64,000 nucleotides of DNA from Maylandia zebra (GCF_041146795.1 NC_135170.1:7225033-7289032); one strand, 5' to 3'; shown: positions 1 through 29,947, counted from the first letter of the stretch. Translations and numbers: made by a program. Notes: generated by a model not told the origin, from the sequence alone.

Positions 1-560
1 TCACAGCTATATCCCAAACGACATGCATTCTTCGTTTAATTCCTGCTCATTTTCTGATGCTGCTGCTGAGTCGCACTTGTAGATAACAACACGGCCAAAC
101 TTTAAGCATTTTCCCCCTCCTCTTCTTCTTTTGGAGCTCGTTATCCCCGTCTCGCTCCTCCCGTGGAGCGCCGTGATGGTTTCAAGCCTCGTAGGACAGA
201 TCCGTTCTCACGGCTTCGTCCTCCTTCGCTTTCCGGTTTGGTGTTCGGGCAACATTTCGGTCTTATATTTTTAACAAAATTATTTTTACCAGCGTTCGTC
301 ATACATTTATCTCTTAGTCAGTGTGTTCTGTCCTTATAAAATGTCAGCCGTGAAATCCGTTCATGATGCACGCTCCGCTTGTGTTTGGGGCGGGTGGGTG
401 TCTGTGGCGCACCGCCCGCCTGCAGCAGATCAGCAAAACTTCACTGACGACGCAAAACGAACCGAGAGCGCACAATCTGACAGAGAAAGACGCACATTCA
501 AGATAAAACTACATAACAGGGTTATGTCTGAAAAACCAGTGCTCTGTAAATAACTGCTTA
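1..560. promoter_or_regulatory. CpG-rich segment, possible promoter of an unseen or unresolved gene
   Basis: The first ~560 bases carry many more CG dinucleotides than the AT-rich DNA after them, for example around 140-260 and 350-500. That is what a CpG-island edge would look like. No ORF here has recognisable protein content. A further ATG with a good context lies at 993 (MATEKRLS..., 42 codons to a stop at 1121), but I cannot connect it to a gene. Confidence 0.25.
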
Positions 561-2342
561 AAGAAGGATCATTTAAAAAATAAGCTGAAACATGTTTAGT
601 CTCACTGGCAAGCCGTGCAAAGTGCGTTAGAGCAGGTCCACATGGATAGATGAAGAAAACTTAAAAAACTAACAGAAACAATAACTTTCACATTGTTTTA
701 TTCCGACTTCCACGTTTAATAAGTCAAATTCCTGACTGACATGCTGCCACAATAACTGCTGACACTCACTGAGTTAGACCAAGATACAACAACATGCCAC
801 AAATCATCCAACTGGCTGCAGCGTGCTGTCTGTAGATGGCCTTGCTAGATGATACTTTTGGCTGTACTGACCTACATAAACACGCTCCGACTTTGTCCCG
901 TGGAAGTTGTGCGACCTCTGGCGTTAGCTGTAAGTTACTATAACTAAACCCCGTCTCGATCCACGCCTTGCTCCTCTCATACAACAAACAACATGGCGAC
1001 GGAGAAAAGGCTCAGCGTGTGGCTTCATAATAAAAGTTCGTTAATTGGCGTGATTTCAGGATGGAGCAGCGAAGGATTGAACCACCAAGTAGTTCATCAT
1101 TTTTGGACTACAGCTTAGATAAGAGTTCATTCTCCTCAAACACATGGCAGGTTGTGAATTGTATAACTTAGAATTTATATTACGATTTCATTAAGTGTCA
1201 CAAAACTGCCATCATGATATTGATATCATCAGTATCAGTGATCATACATGGGTAGCATGTATCAGTCACTTTTTACTAGCATATTATTAAAAATGTAACA
1301 TAGTGCACCAATAAATATTAACAAGAGCACTTTGAGAAGCAGGACAGTCTGGATTGCTAAGGTCAATTACCAGCTACAAGCCAGGGGGAAAACACACCAA
1401 GGTCAGAAAGATGTTCACATTATTATTTAAAACTTCTGTTAAAAAATAGCCACGTTTTTTGGTTTGTTTGTTGTTTATTTATAAAGGTTTTACACGAATG
1501 TGAACTTTGTTTCTCTCATGATAAATTATGTTAAACTAGTCAGCTAGTTATCACTGGGCTGACTTAAATACATGCATCTTTTATTAGGACTGTTCATTTC
1601 ACAGGTTGTAGTTGTGGATGTGATGCATATAATTACTTGTGTAGCACAAACTGTTTGGCATTTTAATTATGTATGTTAAACTCAGTGATAGCACAGCCCA
1701 GCTCTTTGGAAGTCCCACTGTGGGGTTTTATTTGTTTTGGGGGGGTCACGTGCATACTTTAATGCATTTTAAGATGAACACAAGGATCTTGTGTTCTTCC
1801 TTCCAAATACTGATATGAATAAGAGCTGCTCCAGATAATGGTGTATAGTTGGAGTTGCTACAGCAGCAAAGGGCTGTTGCTGCTGTAGCATACACATTGC
1901 ACATTGGTCAAAAATAAGACACATAACACACTGCCAGTACTTTAAATGATGATTTATATATGGGTTCTGTTTTCATGTAGCTTCAATATTATCATCAGTA
2001 GTATCATCATGAACCAAAGATTTACGCTGCCCGAACAAGAAACCGAGCTATGGTTCGCCAGCCTTCCTATAGAGGAGGAAAAAGGAGGGTGTGTTAGCTT
2101 TTCTGTAAGTCACACATTTATCCATTTTCCATCCACATCTTTCTGTAATACACAGATATGACTTTTTTTTTACTTCTGTTACAAATCAGCCTTCTCTACA
2201 GAGACATACAGTGACCTCATAGATGACGTGCTGAAAGATATGTGAGAATAGTGACCTACATTGACAGCAATGCAAGATTATGCCTATTTCTTTTACGTCT
2301 CACTCCATCTCACTTGACACTCCGTCGCACTCGAAGCTATCC
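561..2342. other. Unassigned DNA downstream of PLA2 copy A
   Basis: AT-rich DNA without a gene I can recognise. A short open segment near 2010-2105 (MNQRFTLPEQE..., followed by a GT donor-like TCT|gtaag) could be an exon, but it has no partner exon and no family resemblance I know. On the minus strand a possible poly(A) signal for the phospholipase gene lies at 1727-1732 (TTTATT on the plus strand), about 600 bases past its stop. This is weak. Confidence 0.3.
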
Positions 2343-19323
<16,981 letters not shown>

Positions 19324-19635
19324 GTTGCGAAGCCAACCTTCTTTTCAAATTAAAAAGTTCAATTCACCCCGCAGGGAAACTTCTTGTTTCTGTCAGCTTC
19401 CCTCTAGCTAAATTTGTCTGTGCAGAACAAGAAGTCAAATGAGCCCAAACACGCAGAGGAATGTTAATTCCTACCATGTGTGGGACTTTTACACAAGTAT
19501 TGCCTAATATGGAAATACTATGGTAAAATCAAATGTCAACTTTTTCTTCTTCACTCACATTTTTCACTCACAATGTGTTTATACACCGCCCTGAAATCAA
19601 TCATTATTTTTTTATTAAACTCAGTCTGTCTTCCA

Positions 19636-19815
19636 CAGTGTGTCTACTATCCTGTCTTCCTCCCATCACCAGTCTCAGCAAATGGCTATGCCTGAGCCTC
19701 CTAGAGGTTTCTGCCTGTTAAAATGGAGTTTTTCCTTCCCGCTGTGCTTGGTCAAAAGCAGTTGTTTGATTGTTGTGTTTTGGTGCTATGTAAATAAATC
19801 GAACTGAACTCCCAC
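19636..19815 (+). mobile_element. Diverged L2-type 3' end fragment
   Basis: It contains TATCCTGTCTTCCTCCCATC, GTTTCTGCCTGTTAAAATGG and GGTGCTATGTAAATAAATCGAACTG, the same order as the L2 3' region at 35750-35994. It lies upstream of exon 1 of PLA2 copy A. Confidence 0.6.
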
Positions 19816-20149
19816 ATCTCCATATATACCAGTATTTTGGTAGGGAAAATAAAAATGTGCAGGCAGTTTCACCAACATCTAGCCTTCTTTTTAATGGCTT
19901 GTAACATAGTGGAAAGCTTTATTTTTTCTGCTTCTTTTGGAGAACATAGCAGATAACCAACGATAACCTTTGTCATGTCCTACAGATATTTTACCCAAAT
20001 CATTGTTTCGAAAAAGTTTTAATTCTGTTCGATCGTATCTAATAACTTTGATACATTTTTCAAGAATGTCCCTGTTGAACCATTGTTTTAAAAGTCTCAT
20101 CTACACACTACCTGCAAACTTCTAAACGGCCCCTGTGGGGCTCCTTAGG

Positions 20150-21120
20150 GGCCTCTGCTTTGCTTGCTATATATTTGCCAAGTTTTCATAAGATTTCCTA
20201 AATTTTTTATGCTGATGATATTCAGCTGTGTTACTGTTTTAAAGCACATGTCCTTTCTACTGTATTACCGTGTTTGGAGGTACTAAAGATTACCCTGCTG
20301 TAAATTCTTTGCAGTTAAATGAAGAAAAGCTGAGATTCTGCTTATTGCTCCTGACGGTTTGAAGATTAAAGCATGTGTTGGATCCTTAGGTTCTTTTGTC
20401 TTTTTTCTGTTAGTAAGCTTTGTGTTGTACTGGATGGTTGTGTCTCTCTGGGTGCGTTCAGTAAGCAGCTGACTCATTCTCCTTTTCTCCATCTGAACAA
20501 TGTTGCTCAACTGAGAGATGTTGTGTCTTAAGCTGTAAAGGAAATGGTTATCCATGATTTCATTTCCTCTCATTTAGATTATTGTGTTTGTAATTCTCTT
20601 TTTTCTGTATTAGGAAAACATCTTAAAATCTCCTTCAAATTGTTCAAAATGCTGCAGCAACAGTTTTAACCAGGACTAATAGGAGCTCACACATTACTCC
20701 CATTTTATTTGCTCTCAGTTAAGTTTAGAATACATTTTAAAATTTGCATCTTCACTTTCAGAGCCTTGCACTAACATATATTGCAGACATATTCCTCCTC
20801 TCACTGTGTCAGGTCTTCAGGTCGTGCTTCATACTCACCTAAAGACTCATGGAGACCATGGTTTCCAGGCCGTAGCACCTACTCTGTATAATGCTGTCCT
20901 TTTAACTATTCACTCTGCTATGTTATGTTTAGATCATAAAACATAAAGATGTTATTTTTTACCCAGGCTTTTAGATAATCATATACTTTCTTTTATATTT
21001 TATTTAGCTTGAATTACAGTTTCTATATATATTTTTTCTTTCTCAGTTTGAAGCAGTGAACCTTTGTCTGACAAAAGTGCTATACAAATCTTTGAATAAC
21101 AACTTGAGGCAGAACCCGGC
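20150..21120 (+). mobile_element. Decayed LINE reverse transcriptase remnant between the PLA2 genes
   Basis: Around 20209-20240 the sequence reads FYADDIQLCYCFKA, the RT YADD motif of L2/Rex-like LINEs. Downstream fragments (near 20640-20900) match the later part of such ORFs. Many stops are present. It fills much of the 2.1-kb intergenic space between the two divergent starts. Confidence 0.6.
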
Positions 21121-21390
21121 CTATAAATGACTGAATAAATTCAAATGTAAAATAGTTAAAGAACTTTTTTCTCCAAAACCTTTACCCAACAAAATAAAGG
21201 CTTTATTTAAATTACAACACAAGAAAAAAAAGTTATGTTTTGCTTTGCAGATAAACGCACTGTTAGAGTGATATGAAGGACAGTTAGATGTGAACATACA
21301 CAACTTGTTCTGCCTCCATATCATTTTCTGATATGTCTGTTTGACGTCAGCATTGTTCTAATTTACCATGAAGTTGCCTGATAGCAGGAC

Positions 21391-21398
21391 ATAAAAAG
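21391..21398 (+). promoter_or_regulatory. TATA-like box of PLA2 copy B
   Basis: ATAAAAAG lies 58 bases upstream of the ATG at 21449, a distance that allows a short leader starting near 21420. Nothing similar is obvious upstream of copy A. Confidence 0.4.
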
Positions 21399-21448
21399 GA
21401 CTTCTGAGCTAGACGAGAATCTTTAGTCTGCTCCGTCCACATCCAGCC

Positions 21449-21592
21449 ATGTTGTGTGGATATACCAGCCGGGCGACTGGTCTGCTCTGTGCTTGTATTG
21501 TGATGATGGGATCTATGGGACTACCTGTGGACAACAGGAGGAACCTGTGGACAGTCCCTCAGCAGAAGAATCCAGCTCTTTCAGAGTTCAAG
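21449..21592 (+). CDS. pla2g4c-like: Exon 1 of PLA2 copy B, signal-peptide-like N-terminus
   Basis: The exon encodes 48 residues from ATG in a good context (CCAGCCATG). Residues 10-27 (TGLLCACIVMMGSMGLPV) are hydrophobic and are followed by D-N, as in copy A. The final NPALSEFK aligns with NVALSE of copy A. Without splicing, the frame would stop at 21649 as a 66-aa small secreted-type peptide with an ATTAAA at 21816-21821. I favour the spliced reading because phase and homology agree. Confidence 0.6.
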
Positions 21593-24500
21593 GTGAAGAA
21601 AATCATTCAGTCCACAGAAGCTAAATGTCTTCTGAAGCAGGTCTTATGAGTCCTGATGTTTCATATTTAATCATGTACAGAGTGGTTTGAGTGCTCTTGT
21701 TGTGTTTGCATTATGAATCCAAGAATGAGATAGAAAGATATGATGTTTGGCTTTTAATGGATGTGTAACTCATGATGTTCGTTATGAAACAGTCAAGATC
21801 CAGAAACAGTCAAACATTAAAGAGAAATTCAATGTTTTTACACATGTCTATCTAGTTTTTTGTCATGTTTTTTTAAATGGCAAATCTTTTAAAGTGTATA
21901 TTTAAAATGACACTTTACATAGTTAATATTTATGTTGTAGATCCAAACCTTAAAGTTTTCTTATGTGCGTCCTGTAATACTTCCTTGTGTGTTGCAGAAG
22001 TATGTACATCAGTCACAGTCCTTATCTGCTGGAGAGCAGGAGTTTGTCCTGAGGAGGAAACAAGTAGTTCAGAAATCACTCAATAAACTGGGACTCACAT
22101 GTACACTGGTGAGAAAACTCTCAAATACATAAGTCATAAGTCTTTTTTTCTTCCTTCCCTTTTTCTTTGTCAGTAGCTTATTTTTCAGTGCCAGCCAGCT
22201 TTTCAGCTTTTTTATATATACAGCATATATATAAACTAGAGTACAATGACATAAATTTCCGATCACTTTAAGATCTCTTGACTTGTCTGCTTGGCCATTT
22301 CCAGGAATTATTAAATAGGATAACATGCGCATTAGAAATCAGAGAAATCTGGACCAAACAGAGCACTTCATTCTCATTGGACTGTCTCATCTGTCCACTG
22401 GGTAACTTTATTTTTCCATCACCCACCTGTTTTTCTCTCTCTTTTCACCAGGATATGGTTCCTCACATTGCACTGTTGGGGTCAGGTGGAGGTCAGAGAG
22501 CAGCTGTGGGTCTGATGGGATCCCTCTTTCAGATGGAAAAAGATGGTTTGCTGGACACTGTGCTCTACCTGGGAGGAGTTTCTGGGTCTGCCTGGTAAAC
22601 AAGTACAGACAGAGTCACGCTATACATAACTGGTTAGCTAGACTTTACTAGCTAGAAGGCTGAATAGTTCATTATAATGTGCGTGGGCTGAGTATTTTGT
22701 GGTCTGACTGTTTCCCTCAGGTCCATGGCCACCTTATACAGTGACCACCAGTGGAGCACCAACATGGACAATGCTGTGTCCAGGCTGTCGAAGCCTGGGA
22801 TTGGGCTTACGGATGTTCTGATCTTTTTGGCCAAGAGGGCAAAAGATGGTCACTTCTCTCTCACTGACATCTGGGGGGTCTTAACCTCTGGTTTCATCAT
22901 GAAACAGGTAAGGCCAAAAGAACTCAACTGGACTCATTTTATTCTGGAAATCCAGAAACACGGTAATGTGTTTAGGTTAACACTGCAGGATGCCTGTGAA
23001 CTGAATAAATGAATGAATGCAAACATTATGCTAATAATGACAGAAAGGCTTGTGTCTCCATACAGCATACTAAAAGTCTGCGCTAAACCACCAGGTGTCA
23101 GTGTACTCGCTCTATCACAACATGATAAGAATACACTTTATTATGATGCTTTAAAAAAGACATAAATATTGTTATAACTTGCCCTTAGGTTACATCATAG
23201 ATTTAACACAGAAGTCTAAATTAAGCTTCAGGAGAAGCAGAGACTTTACACTGTATAGGGTAATGCTGCGAGCTACACAAATGCAAATCAGGGAAGTAAG
23301 ATTACAGCAGAATTCCAGAAGACACACCTGATGACCTAAAATGCACCGACTTCCTTCTAAAATCCTCTCTGGTATAATTTGATTACCATAATTAAATTCT
23401 ACAGATGAACAGATGAAGAGCAAAACGTCAGTATGAGCCTAAACCAGAATCAACCTTTTCTAACATTAAAAAAATCATCATGGGAAAAAAGAATGAGTAG
23501 GAGTGACGGGTGAGATGGAATCCAGTTCAGCAGGTAGTTCCGCTGCTGGTCCAGGGTGATTTTCCAGCTAAAAAGCCCATCTTCACTTTGTGACCATGTT
23601 ATCACATGCTCCATGTGACATACATACTACTGCATCCTTTCCACTGTGTCATTCCTGATTCTTCTGTCTGTTCAATGCATTCTGGGGGCAATCACTGATG
23701 CGTATGAAGTGACGCAATGCTCTGCAATGCAGCTGGTGTGGATTGCTCTCAGGTCATTGTTAGGTTATTAGGCAGTTACAGCAAGAAAAATGCAATATCA
23801 CGTAAGAATTCAATAAGGTTTTATCAGACTGCAAATAAGAGAGGTCTTGTTAGTTTTCATAATTTATGTTCCTAAAGCACATGATCCATCCCGGTCTTAA
23901 TTTTATATTTATTTCATTTATCTCAGTTTAGTGTTGACGGTTTATTTATTTATTTATTTATCTGGTTCGTTGTTTTTGTCAGTTGGATGTCCGAAGTCTT
24001 TCTGAGGATGGCACAAGCATCACCAATCCTTATCCCATTTATAGCACAGTGAACAAAAACTGCTTGCAACATGATTCTGAAAAAGGTACTAAAAACAAAC
24101 AATTACGCAAACATACGTCTCCAAATGTTATTCATGTGTATATTGCTCTTCTTTGAGTCACTGACTCAGTCTTTTTGCTTCTGTTTTTCTGTGTTTGTCT
24201 CAGGCAAATGGTTTGAGATGACTCCTCATCAGGCTGGCTTCATAGATCTGGGTCTCTTCATTAACACTCCAAACCTGGGCAGCAGAATTCATGGAGCTGG
24301 TTCTGACGTCAAAGGGCCAGAACTAGACATGGTCACGCTGCAAGGTGCGTCCATCTCTTTGTCTGCTAGAAACACCAACTCCGCCAAACAAAGGAATGTA
24401 ATAATAATAATAACTTTTATCTTGTGTCATGAGCATTGTTGCAAAGGTCACCAGCTGTCACTTTAAACCTCAGACAAAATACACTTGGCCAACAAACACT

Positions 24501-27500
24501 AAATTCATGTATTTTGTTATTTACAGTTCAAATAGAGATCAAATAATAATTAAATGAACATTTGTTATTGCTGTTAAGAGGTCATGCAAGATGCTTTTAG
24601 ATCTACTTGTCAGATCTACTGACAAGTAGATGCTTGTCAGTGTGATGCAGGTACCTGTGTGTGGCTCTCTGTGGAGCCTCAGGAATATCTGTACCTGTAT
24701 ACAACTGCACTGCTCATGTGATGATACTGGATCGTGCAAAATCCTGTCCTCAGACTGCTGTACAGTGCCAAGAACCTCCGACATGTCTTCCACTATTCCC
24801 TTGCCCTAATATTATTTTTATTTACAGTTTTCCTCATAGGTATATTGTTCTATTTTTATTATTAATATTAATGTTTTCACAGTGTGTCTCCTTTGTGTGT
24901 CTGGTCTGTTCTGCAGGCTTAGTGGGGAGTGCTTTAGCAGACGATGAGAGTGTGGTGACCTATATTCTTGACTGGTTAAAAGGTAGAAATCTGAATGTGT
25001 CTTGTTATGAGAAAGCATTTGCTAAATGCATTTAATATGCGACAGTAGAACTAAACAACTGTTTGTGTGTGCTCAGTTCTAGTGGGGAAGGAAGCTACTG
25101 ATGAAAACAACCCGTTGGAGTTTCTCTGGACTAAAGGTACAGTCATTACATGTTACTATAACTGGATCATCCATCCATTTTCTTTCCTTTATCCAATTCA
25201 GAGTTGTGTGGCAGGTCACGGAGACAGACAACTATTCACGTTCACATTCACACCTCGAGTTTCTTTAGAATCGCCGGTGCACCCCATGCGTGTCTTTGGA
25301 CTGTAGGAGGAAGCCGTCGTACCCAGAGAGTGTCCACACAGACATAGTAAGACCATAGAAAGTGTGGATTCGAACCCAGGACCTTCTGGTCACCCTAGCT
25401 TTTTTATTCCATTTGAAATTATTTTAATCCGAGTTTATGTTTTAGAGGTTATATCCTGAGTGTGCACTTCATATGAATATCATGAGCAACCTGTAAACAG
25501 TGTTTTATCACAAGTATATTAAGTTTGGCCGGTGCCATAAAATCAGTCCAGATCAAATTAAATTTAAATTGAATTAATTTAATTTAAAGAGTCAACAACA
25601 AACCCAAAACATCTATATTGCTGGTGTTTGCCCAAATAATATGTGCCACAAGACAACTTCAGCTATGACAAAAAGCGATGGATAAACACCTGAAAGCTGT
25701 TTTATTGTACCAGTACCACCATTGCAGTTTTTGGACTCGTTACAAGTGATAACAACAGACTCCTGATCTACAGACGTCCAGAAAACACTTTACTGTTTGC
25801 TTCAGTTAATACTGACTGTTAATGTGAAAACGATTCATCTAAAAGTGAACATATGATCTTATTTTTTAGAGGGCATCAAAATAAACTACACTGCATCATC
25901 TGAGATGAAGCTCTTAGAACTGCATAATGTGATCTTTAAGGACTGGTGTCAGAAAACTTTGGCCTCCTTACAGTCGTGGAGTCAGAATATGGATGAAGGA
26001 CCAGCCAGATATTACGGTCAGTAATATAAAGTTTGTTATTGTTGATCAACACAGTTTTAGCAGAAAGAAAGCTGAGAGTGAGACGGTATGGGCACAATGT
26101 CTGCTGTGACTATTACTTTAATTCAATTCAGTTTTATGTATATAGCATTTCCATCTGTTTTTGGTCTTTACCAAATCCAGAGTTAAAGATACAATATACT
26201 TCTTACTTTCTTTAAAAAACAGTCAGAAGCTGGCACATTAATGATTGTAAAATGTGCCTGTGCAACAAAAAATGAATGAGAGCTTATGTAAGGAACTAAA
26301 ACAGAACATTTATGAGTCACATATCCAAACGAGTCAAAATCCAATACAAAACTGAGCCCCTGCTGTGACATGCATTGACTCTGACAGCTCCATGCAGTTC
26401 ACTGAAAGCGTCTTGGCAGTACATTGTCTGCCTGCAATGGTCAGAAAGTGTGGTATGGTGTATAAATGGTCAGCATTTTAGGTATATGATGTAATCAATA
26501 CCAGTGGGACATTGCATGTCCTGAATCAGTCACACTGCTATCAAATTCACACCGATTTTCATCAGGCATTGATATTACAATGGTTTGTATGCTGTTGTTG
26601 TGTCGTAAATTGACATATTTACTGTAATAATCATTTTCTATCATGTGTGGTCAGAGGCTAAACAAGTCTCAAATATCTTTAAAATGTGTGATGGCAGAGG
26701 GGCATGCTGGGTATTTCCTGACCTCACTGCCTGTCACAAAATGTAACTATTTATTTTTCAGCATATATAGCAGCAGAATTATAAATTATGTTTAGGATGG
26801 CAAAGCAAAAAAAAAAAAAGAGAAGAGTACGAGGCTCAAAAGATGGAGTGCTGATGAGTGAGTAGTTTGTGTTTTGGTAAAAGATTCAAACACTGTCACC
26901 ACTATGAAACTACGTAGTTATATTCTAAGGAGCTTTGAAAGAAACGTCTGGACTTCTTTAAGCTTTCTTGAAGACATTTCACCTCTCATCCGAGAACTTC
27001 TTCAGTTCTAAGAGCAACTGGTGAAGAGTCCCAGATTTAAACCCTGTGGGAGTGTCCCCAAGAGGGTCATGGACCCCTTATTGATCCGCTACCTAATCAC
27101 ACGAGCCAAAGTGTGAAAACGGGTGTAGGTCACAATCAGCCAAGGTTTCAGGTGGGCCCATTGTGAAACCTTGACCAACCCTATCATGTGATTTCCTGAG
27201 GGCAGAAGGCCCAGGATGTGAGTAAGGCATCTGGGAAGGATCTCAAAACTGGATTATCGATGGCAGACAGTTAGTGTCATAAACCACCATCTCTGTTCAA
27301 AGATGGTCGTTCACACTGGACATCGATTGCCTCTTTCAGCCCTCTTTCAAACCGTCTGTCTTCTCTGTCCAAAATGTGAACATTGGCATCCTCGAACCTT
27401 TGACCTTTAGATGCAGATGGACAGCCGAGTCTTGTCCCATCAAAGAGGCTCTTCTATGTTGTGCTTCACTTCTCTGATGAGAGGTGAAACATCTTTAAGG

Positions 27501-28926
27501 AAACTTAGTCCAGACGCTTTGCTTTCCAAGCTCCTTAGACTTATGACCCAGATGACCGAGAACCTTCACAGATATATGTACTTATATCATAATACACGTA
27601 TGATAAATAGAAACTGGTCTGCAGGTTTTTGAATGAGGAATTCTGCAAATGAGTGTGCTTGCTTGGTATGGTGAAACCATCCAGTCGGTCTGTGAGGACC
27701 TGTGGTTAATGGGTTTGTGTCTTTTGTTCCATGGTCACATTACAGTTTGTTTTATCCCACTTTTCCAAGGACAAATCTGTGTTGGCTTTCTGGTAGGCTA
27801 GTTCAAGAAGATGGTGTGAGATAAGCAGTGTGGTTGATACCCTGAGCTCTGTTGTTGTCCACGGTGCAGCTCAAAAGCAGGAGTGATGTTACGATATGAT
27901 CATGACCATCTGACAACCAGAAAATGACTCCAAATGAGCACGATTGTCACATATGTGGTGCATGTATTAAATGCAGATAGCAAGTTGCAGCTTTCAGTTC
28001 TTCATTATGTTGCTTGGTTTGTTTCCCCAGTTTCTTGGTTTATACAAACACTCATCACACAGATTAAAAAACTGGAATGGGGCAAAACTGAAAACTTCCT
28101 CTACCAATACCCAGGTAGACTGATGTTCTTAAACTTTACCATACATTTATTTTTTAGAGTACTATGTTTTGCTTGATAGATGATAAAAACTGGGAACTGA
28201 ATGATATATTGTTATTTATGTTTTTTGGAAGATGTCAGAGTGCCATCATGCATTAGAGTTAAAGAGTTTCTGCAGCTCATAGATGCTGGTGTGATGATAA
28301 ACATGCCCTACCCCCCCTTCTTGGGAGAAAAGAGAGACACTGACCTCCTTATTGCTCTGGAATACGGAGCTGACGAAACCTTCAGGGTAAGGTGCGAGCA
28401 TATGTGATATGTCACGTAAATGTATCCACACAGCTTCAGGAAAAACTAATGTGAAATTCTCCACACAGACTCTGATTCTCGCCAGAGACTATGCAGCCAA
28501 ACTGAAGAAACCTTTCCCAAAGTTAGAGGAGAAATTCCTGAAGGAGAAAGACTGGCCAAGGCCCTGCTATGTTTTCAAGGGGAAAAAGAAGGAGCCCACC
28601 ATCCTTTACATGCCACTCTTCAACAGGCAGAACTGCAAAGGTTCATCAAACACACACCACACATAGAGAAAAGGAAAAAAACATCACATAATGTCAGCCA
28701 TGATCATCAGCAATTCTCTTCTGGTCCAGATGAGAACGAGTTCAAAGCAAAGATGAAGGAGTTCTCCACCTTCCAGCTTCCATTCAGCCAGCAGAAAATC
28801 GAGTTTTTGTTGGAGACGGTGAAAGCGAACATGAAGTACAGCAAGGACACTCTCCTCAGGGAAATAGCCAAGGCTGTCATCCGCCGACACATCAAGGCTT
28901 CAGATGGCGTCCCGGTGAGCATTTAG
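21449..28926 (+). CDS. pla2g4c-like: Cytosolic phospholipase A2 gamma-like protein, copy B (13 exons, 569 aa)
   Basis: Exons: 21449-21592, 21998-22108, 22452-22594, 22721-22907, 23983-24085, 24204-24344, 24917-24982, 25077-25136, 25870-26016, 28031-28114, 28232-28386, 28469-28640, 28730-28926. All junctions are GT/AG and the 1710-nt frame is open. Motifs: SGGGQR (Arg101), LGGVSGSAW (Ser129) and LIDAGVMINMPYP (Asp413), so a Ser/Asp dyad lipase is expected to be active. Exon 8 is only 60 nt against 141 nt in copy A, a loss of 27 residues between the two lobes. Exon 1 ends at AAG|gtgaag; the weaker CAG|gtctta at 21641 is also in phase. The last exon is read through a potential gtgag donor at 28915 to TAG. 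A possible alternative end is at 30356-30445. The enzyme would hydrolyse phospholipids; substrate preference cannot be read from sequence. Confidence 0.87.
22452..22594 (+). CDS. pla2g4c-like: Exon 3 of PLA2 copy B with oxyanion loop and nucleophile serine
   Basis: It encodes VPHIALLGSGGGQRAAVGLM and, after a helix, LYLGGVSGSA, with the Trp codon split by the intron. GSGGGQR is the typical group IV oxyanion loop and GVSGS the nucleophile elbow. The length of 143 nt matches copy A. Confidence 0.88.
25163..25400 (-). mobile_element. tRNA-derived SINE in intron 8 of PLA2 copy B
   Basis: On the minus strand a B-box-like GGGTTCGAATCC (near 25375) is followed by CTCCTACAGTCCAAAGACAC and a tail GAATTGGATAAAGGAAAGAA ending in ATGGATGGAT. 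This order is typical of a SINE that is very common in teleosts. It is diverged. Confidence 0.7.
26928..27540 (-). mobile_element. Penelope-like element fragment with ~65-bp inverted terminal sequences
   Basis: The minus strand near 27280-27400 reads RFEDANVHILDREDRRFERG followed by LKEAIDVQCERPSLNRDGG. This resembles the segment that follows the GIY-YIG nuclease in Penelope-like elements. The two ends (26928-26995 and 27470-27540) are inverted copies of each other, sharing CGTCTGGACT and TTTCACCTCTCAT. It lies in the 2-kb intron between exons 9 and 10 of PLA2 copy B. Confidence 0.6.
28232..28386 (+). CDS. pla2g4c-like: Exon 11 of PLA2 copy B with the catalytic aspartate
   Basis: It encodes LQLIDAGVMINMPYPPFLG and KRDTDLLIALEYGADETF. 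The Asp of IDAG is the second catalytic residue in this family. The acceptor is GGAAG|AT and the donor AGG|gtaagg. Length and phase are the same as in copy A. Confidence 0.88.
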
Positions 28927-28974
28927 ATGGTGGACACATCTTCCCCCATGCATGAGAAAAAGTACATAAACAAT

Positions 28975-29400
28975 GTTTGTCCTCTTTTAATTTCTCATCA
29001 TCCCACCCCAATCTATCCATTCATCGTCTTAGTCTTCTGTTTTGTTTTCTTTCTTCCATCCGCCATCCTCTTATTCTCTTTCTTTTCATCTTCTTTCTGT
29101 CCTTCTGGGATTATTCTTCATTTTTTTCTCTCAACCTTTCCTTCCCTTCCTTTTCTCTGTTTCCTTGTAGTTAATTTTCCTGTATTAGATTATTATGATA
29201 TTTTTTATTTTCTTTCTTTCTCTCCTTCTTCTCATTCTCTTTTCATCATGTTTGTTCTTCTTGTTCCTTCATTTTCTTTCTTTTCCCTTTAATATTCTGC
29301 TTCATCTCATTTCTTTTCCTGTCATCCTCTTTGTCTTTTTTCCTTCTTTTCCCTTGTCAATTCTTCCTTCTCCCTCTTTTCTCCCTATATAGACTTTCTG
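28975..29400 (+). repeat. Long pyrimidine-rich (CT) tract downstream of PLA2 copy B
   Basis: About 400 bases are very largely C and T (TTCTTTC, TCCTTC, TTTTC). Apparent ORFs here are low-complexity F/S/L runs and not proteins. The tract begins ~50 bases after the stop codon and could lie in the 3' UTR. Confidence 0.8.
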
Positions 29401-29947
29401 TCTTCATTGTTTCCAGTATTATGCGTTATCCGTTAAAATTCACACGTCATGCATCACACCAGCTTTATTTTATTTCTCGATTACTGAATTACCTCAGAGG
29501 GCACTGTGAGAGTGCATACACAAATCTCAAGGCCGGTACCCAACTTATTCTTTGAGAGGAGACTCCAGATACACACCAAATTGAACAGTTCATTAAATTG
29601 TAGTTTTTGCGTTACCTTGCTGACAAGAGAGGCATACAAGGGCTAAGTCCTCATTGCTGTTATTTCAATATAATTTTGTAGAGGAGACACTAGAGGTCCC
29701 CCCATGTTCACTTATCCCAACAACTGCTCTAAAGTGCTGTTCTCTGTGGGGAGCTTAACACTAGTGAGACTAGTGCAGCTTTGTGTTCAGATTTGTAACA
29801 CACGTTCTTGCACAAAAAACGGTGGATTCTGCCCCATCACTTGCATGAAAACAACCTTTTAATATCCAGTATGAGTTAAATGTCAACCTGTGAACCTTCA
29901 GCTCAGAAGTACGTGTAAACCTGCCCTCTGACAGCTAACAGGCCTGA

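Noticed and set aside
323..553. Open frame in the CpG-rich start of the window
   Set aside because: No domain, no splice context and composition typical of GC-rich DNA; treated as non-coding.
21593..21649. Treating 21449-21649 as a stand-alone secreted peptide gene
   Set aside because: The AAG|gtgaag donor at 21592/21593 is in phase with PLA2 exon 2, and the exon end aligns with copy A exon 1. Still possible, but less likely.
28927..29555. Long F/S/L-rich frames
   Set aside because: Translation of a pyrimidine-rich tract; composition artefact.
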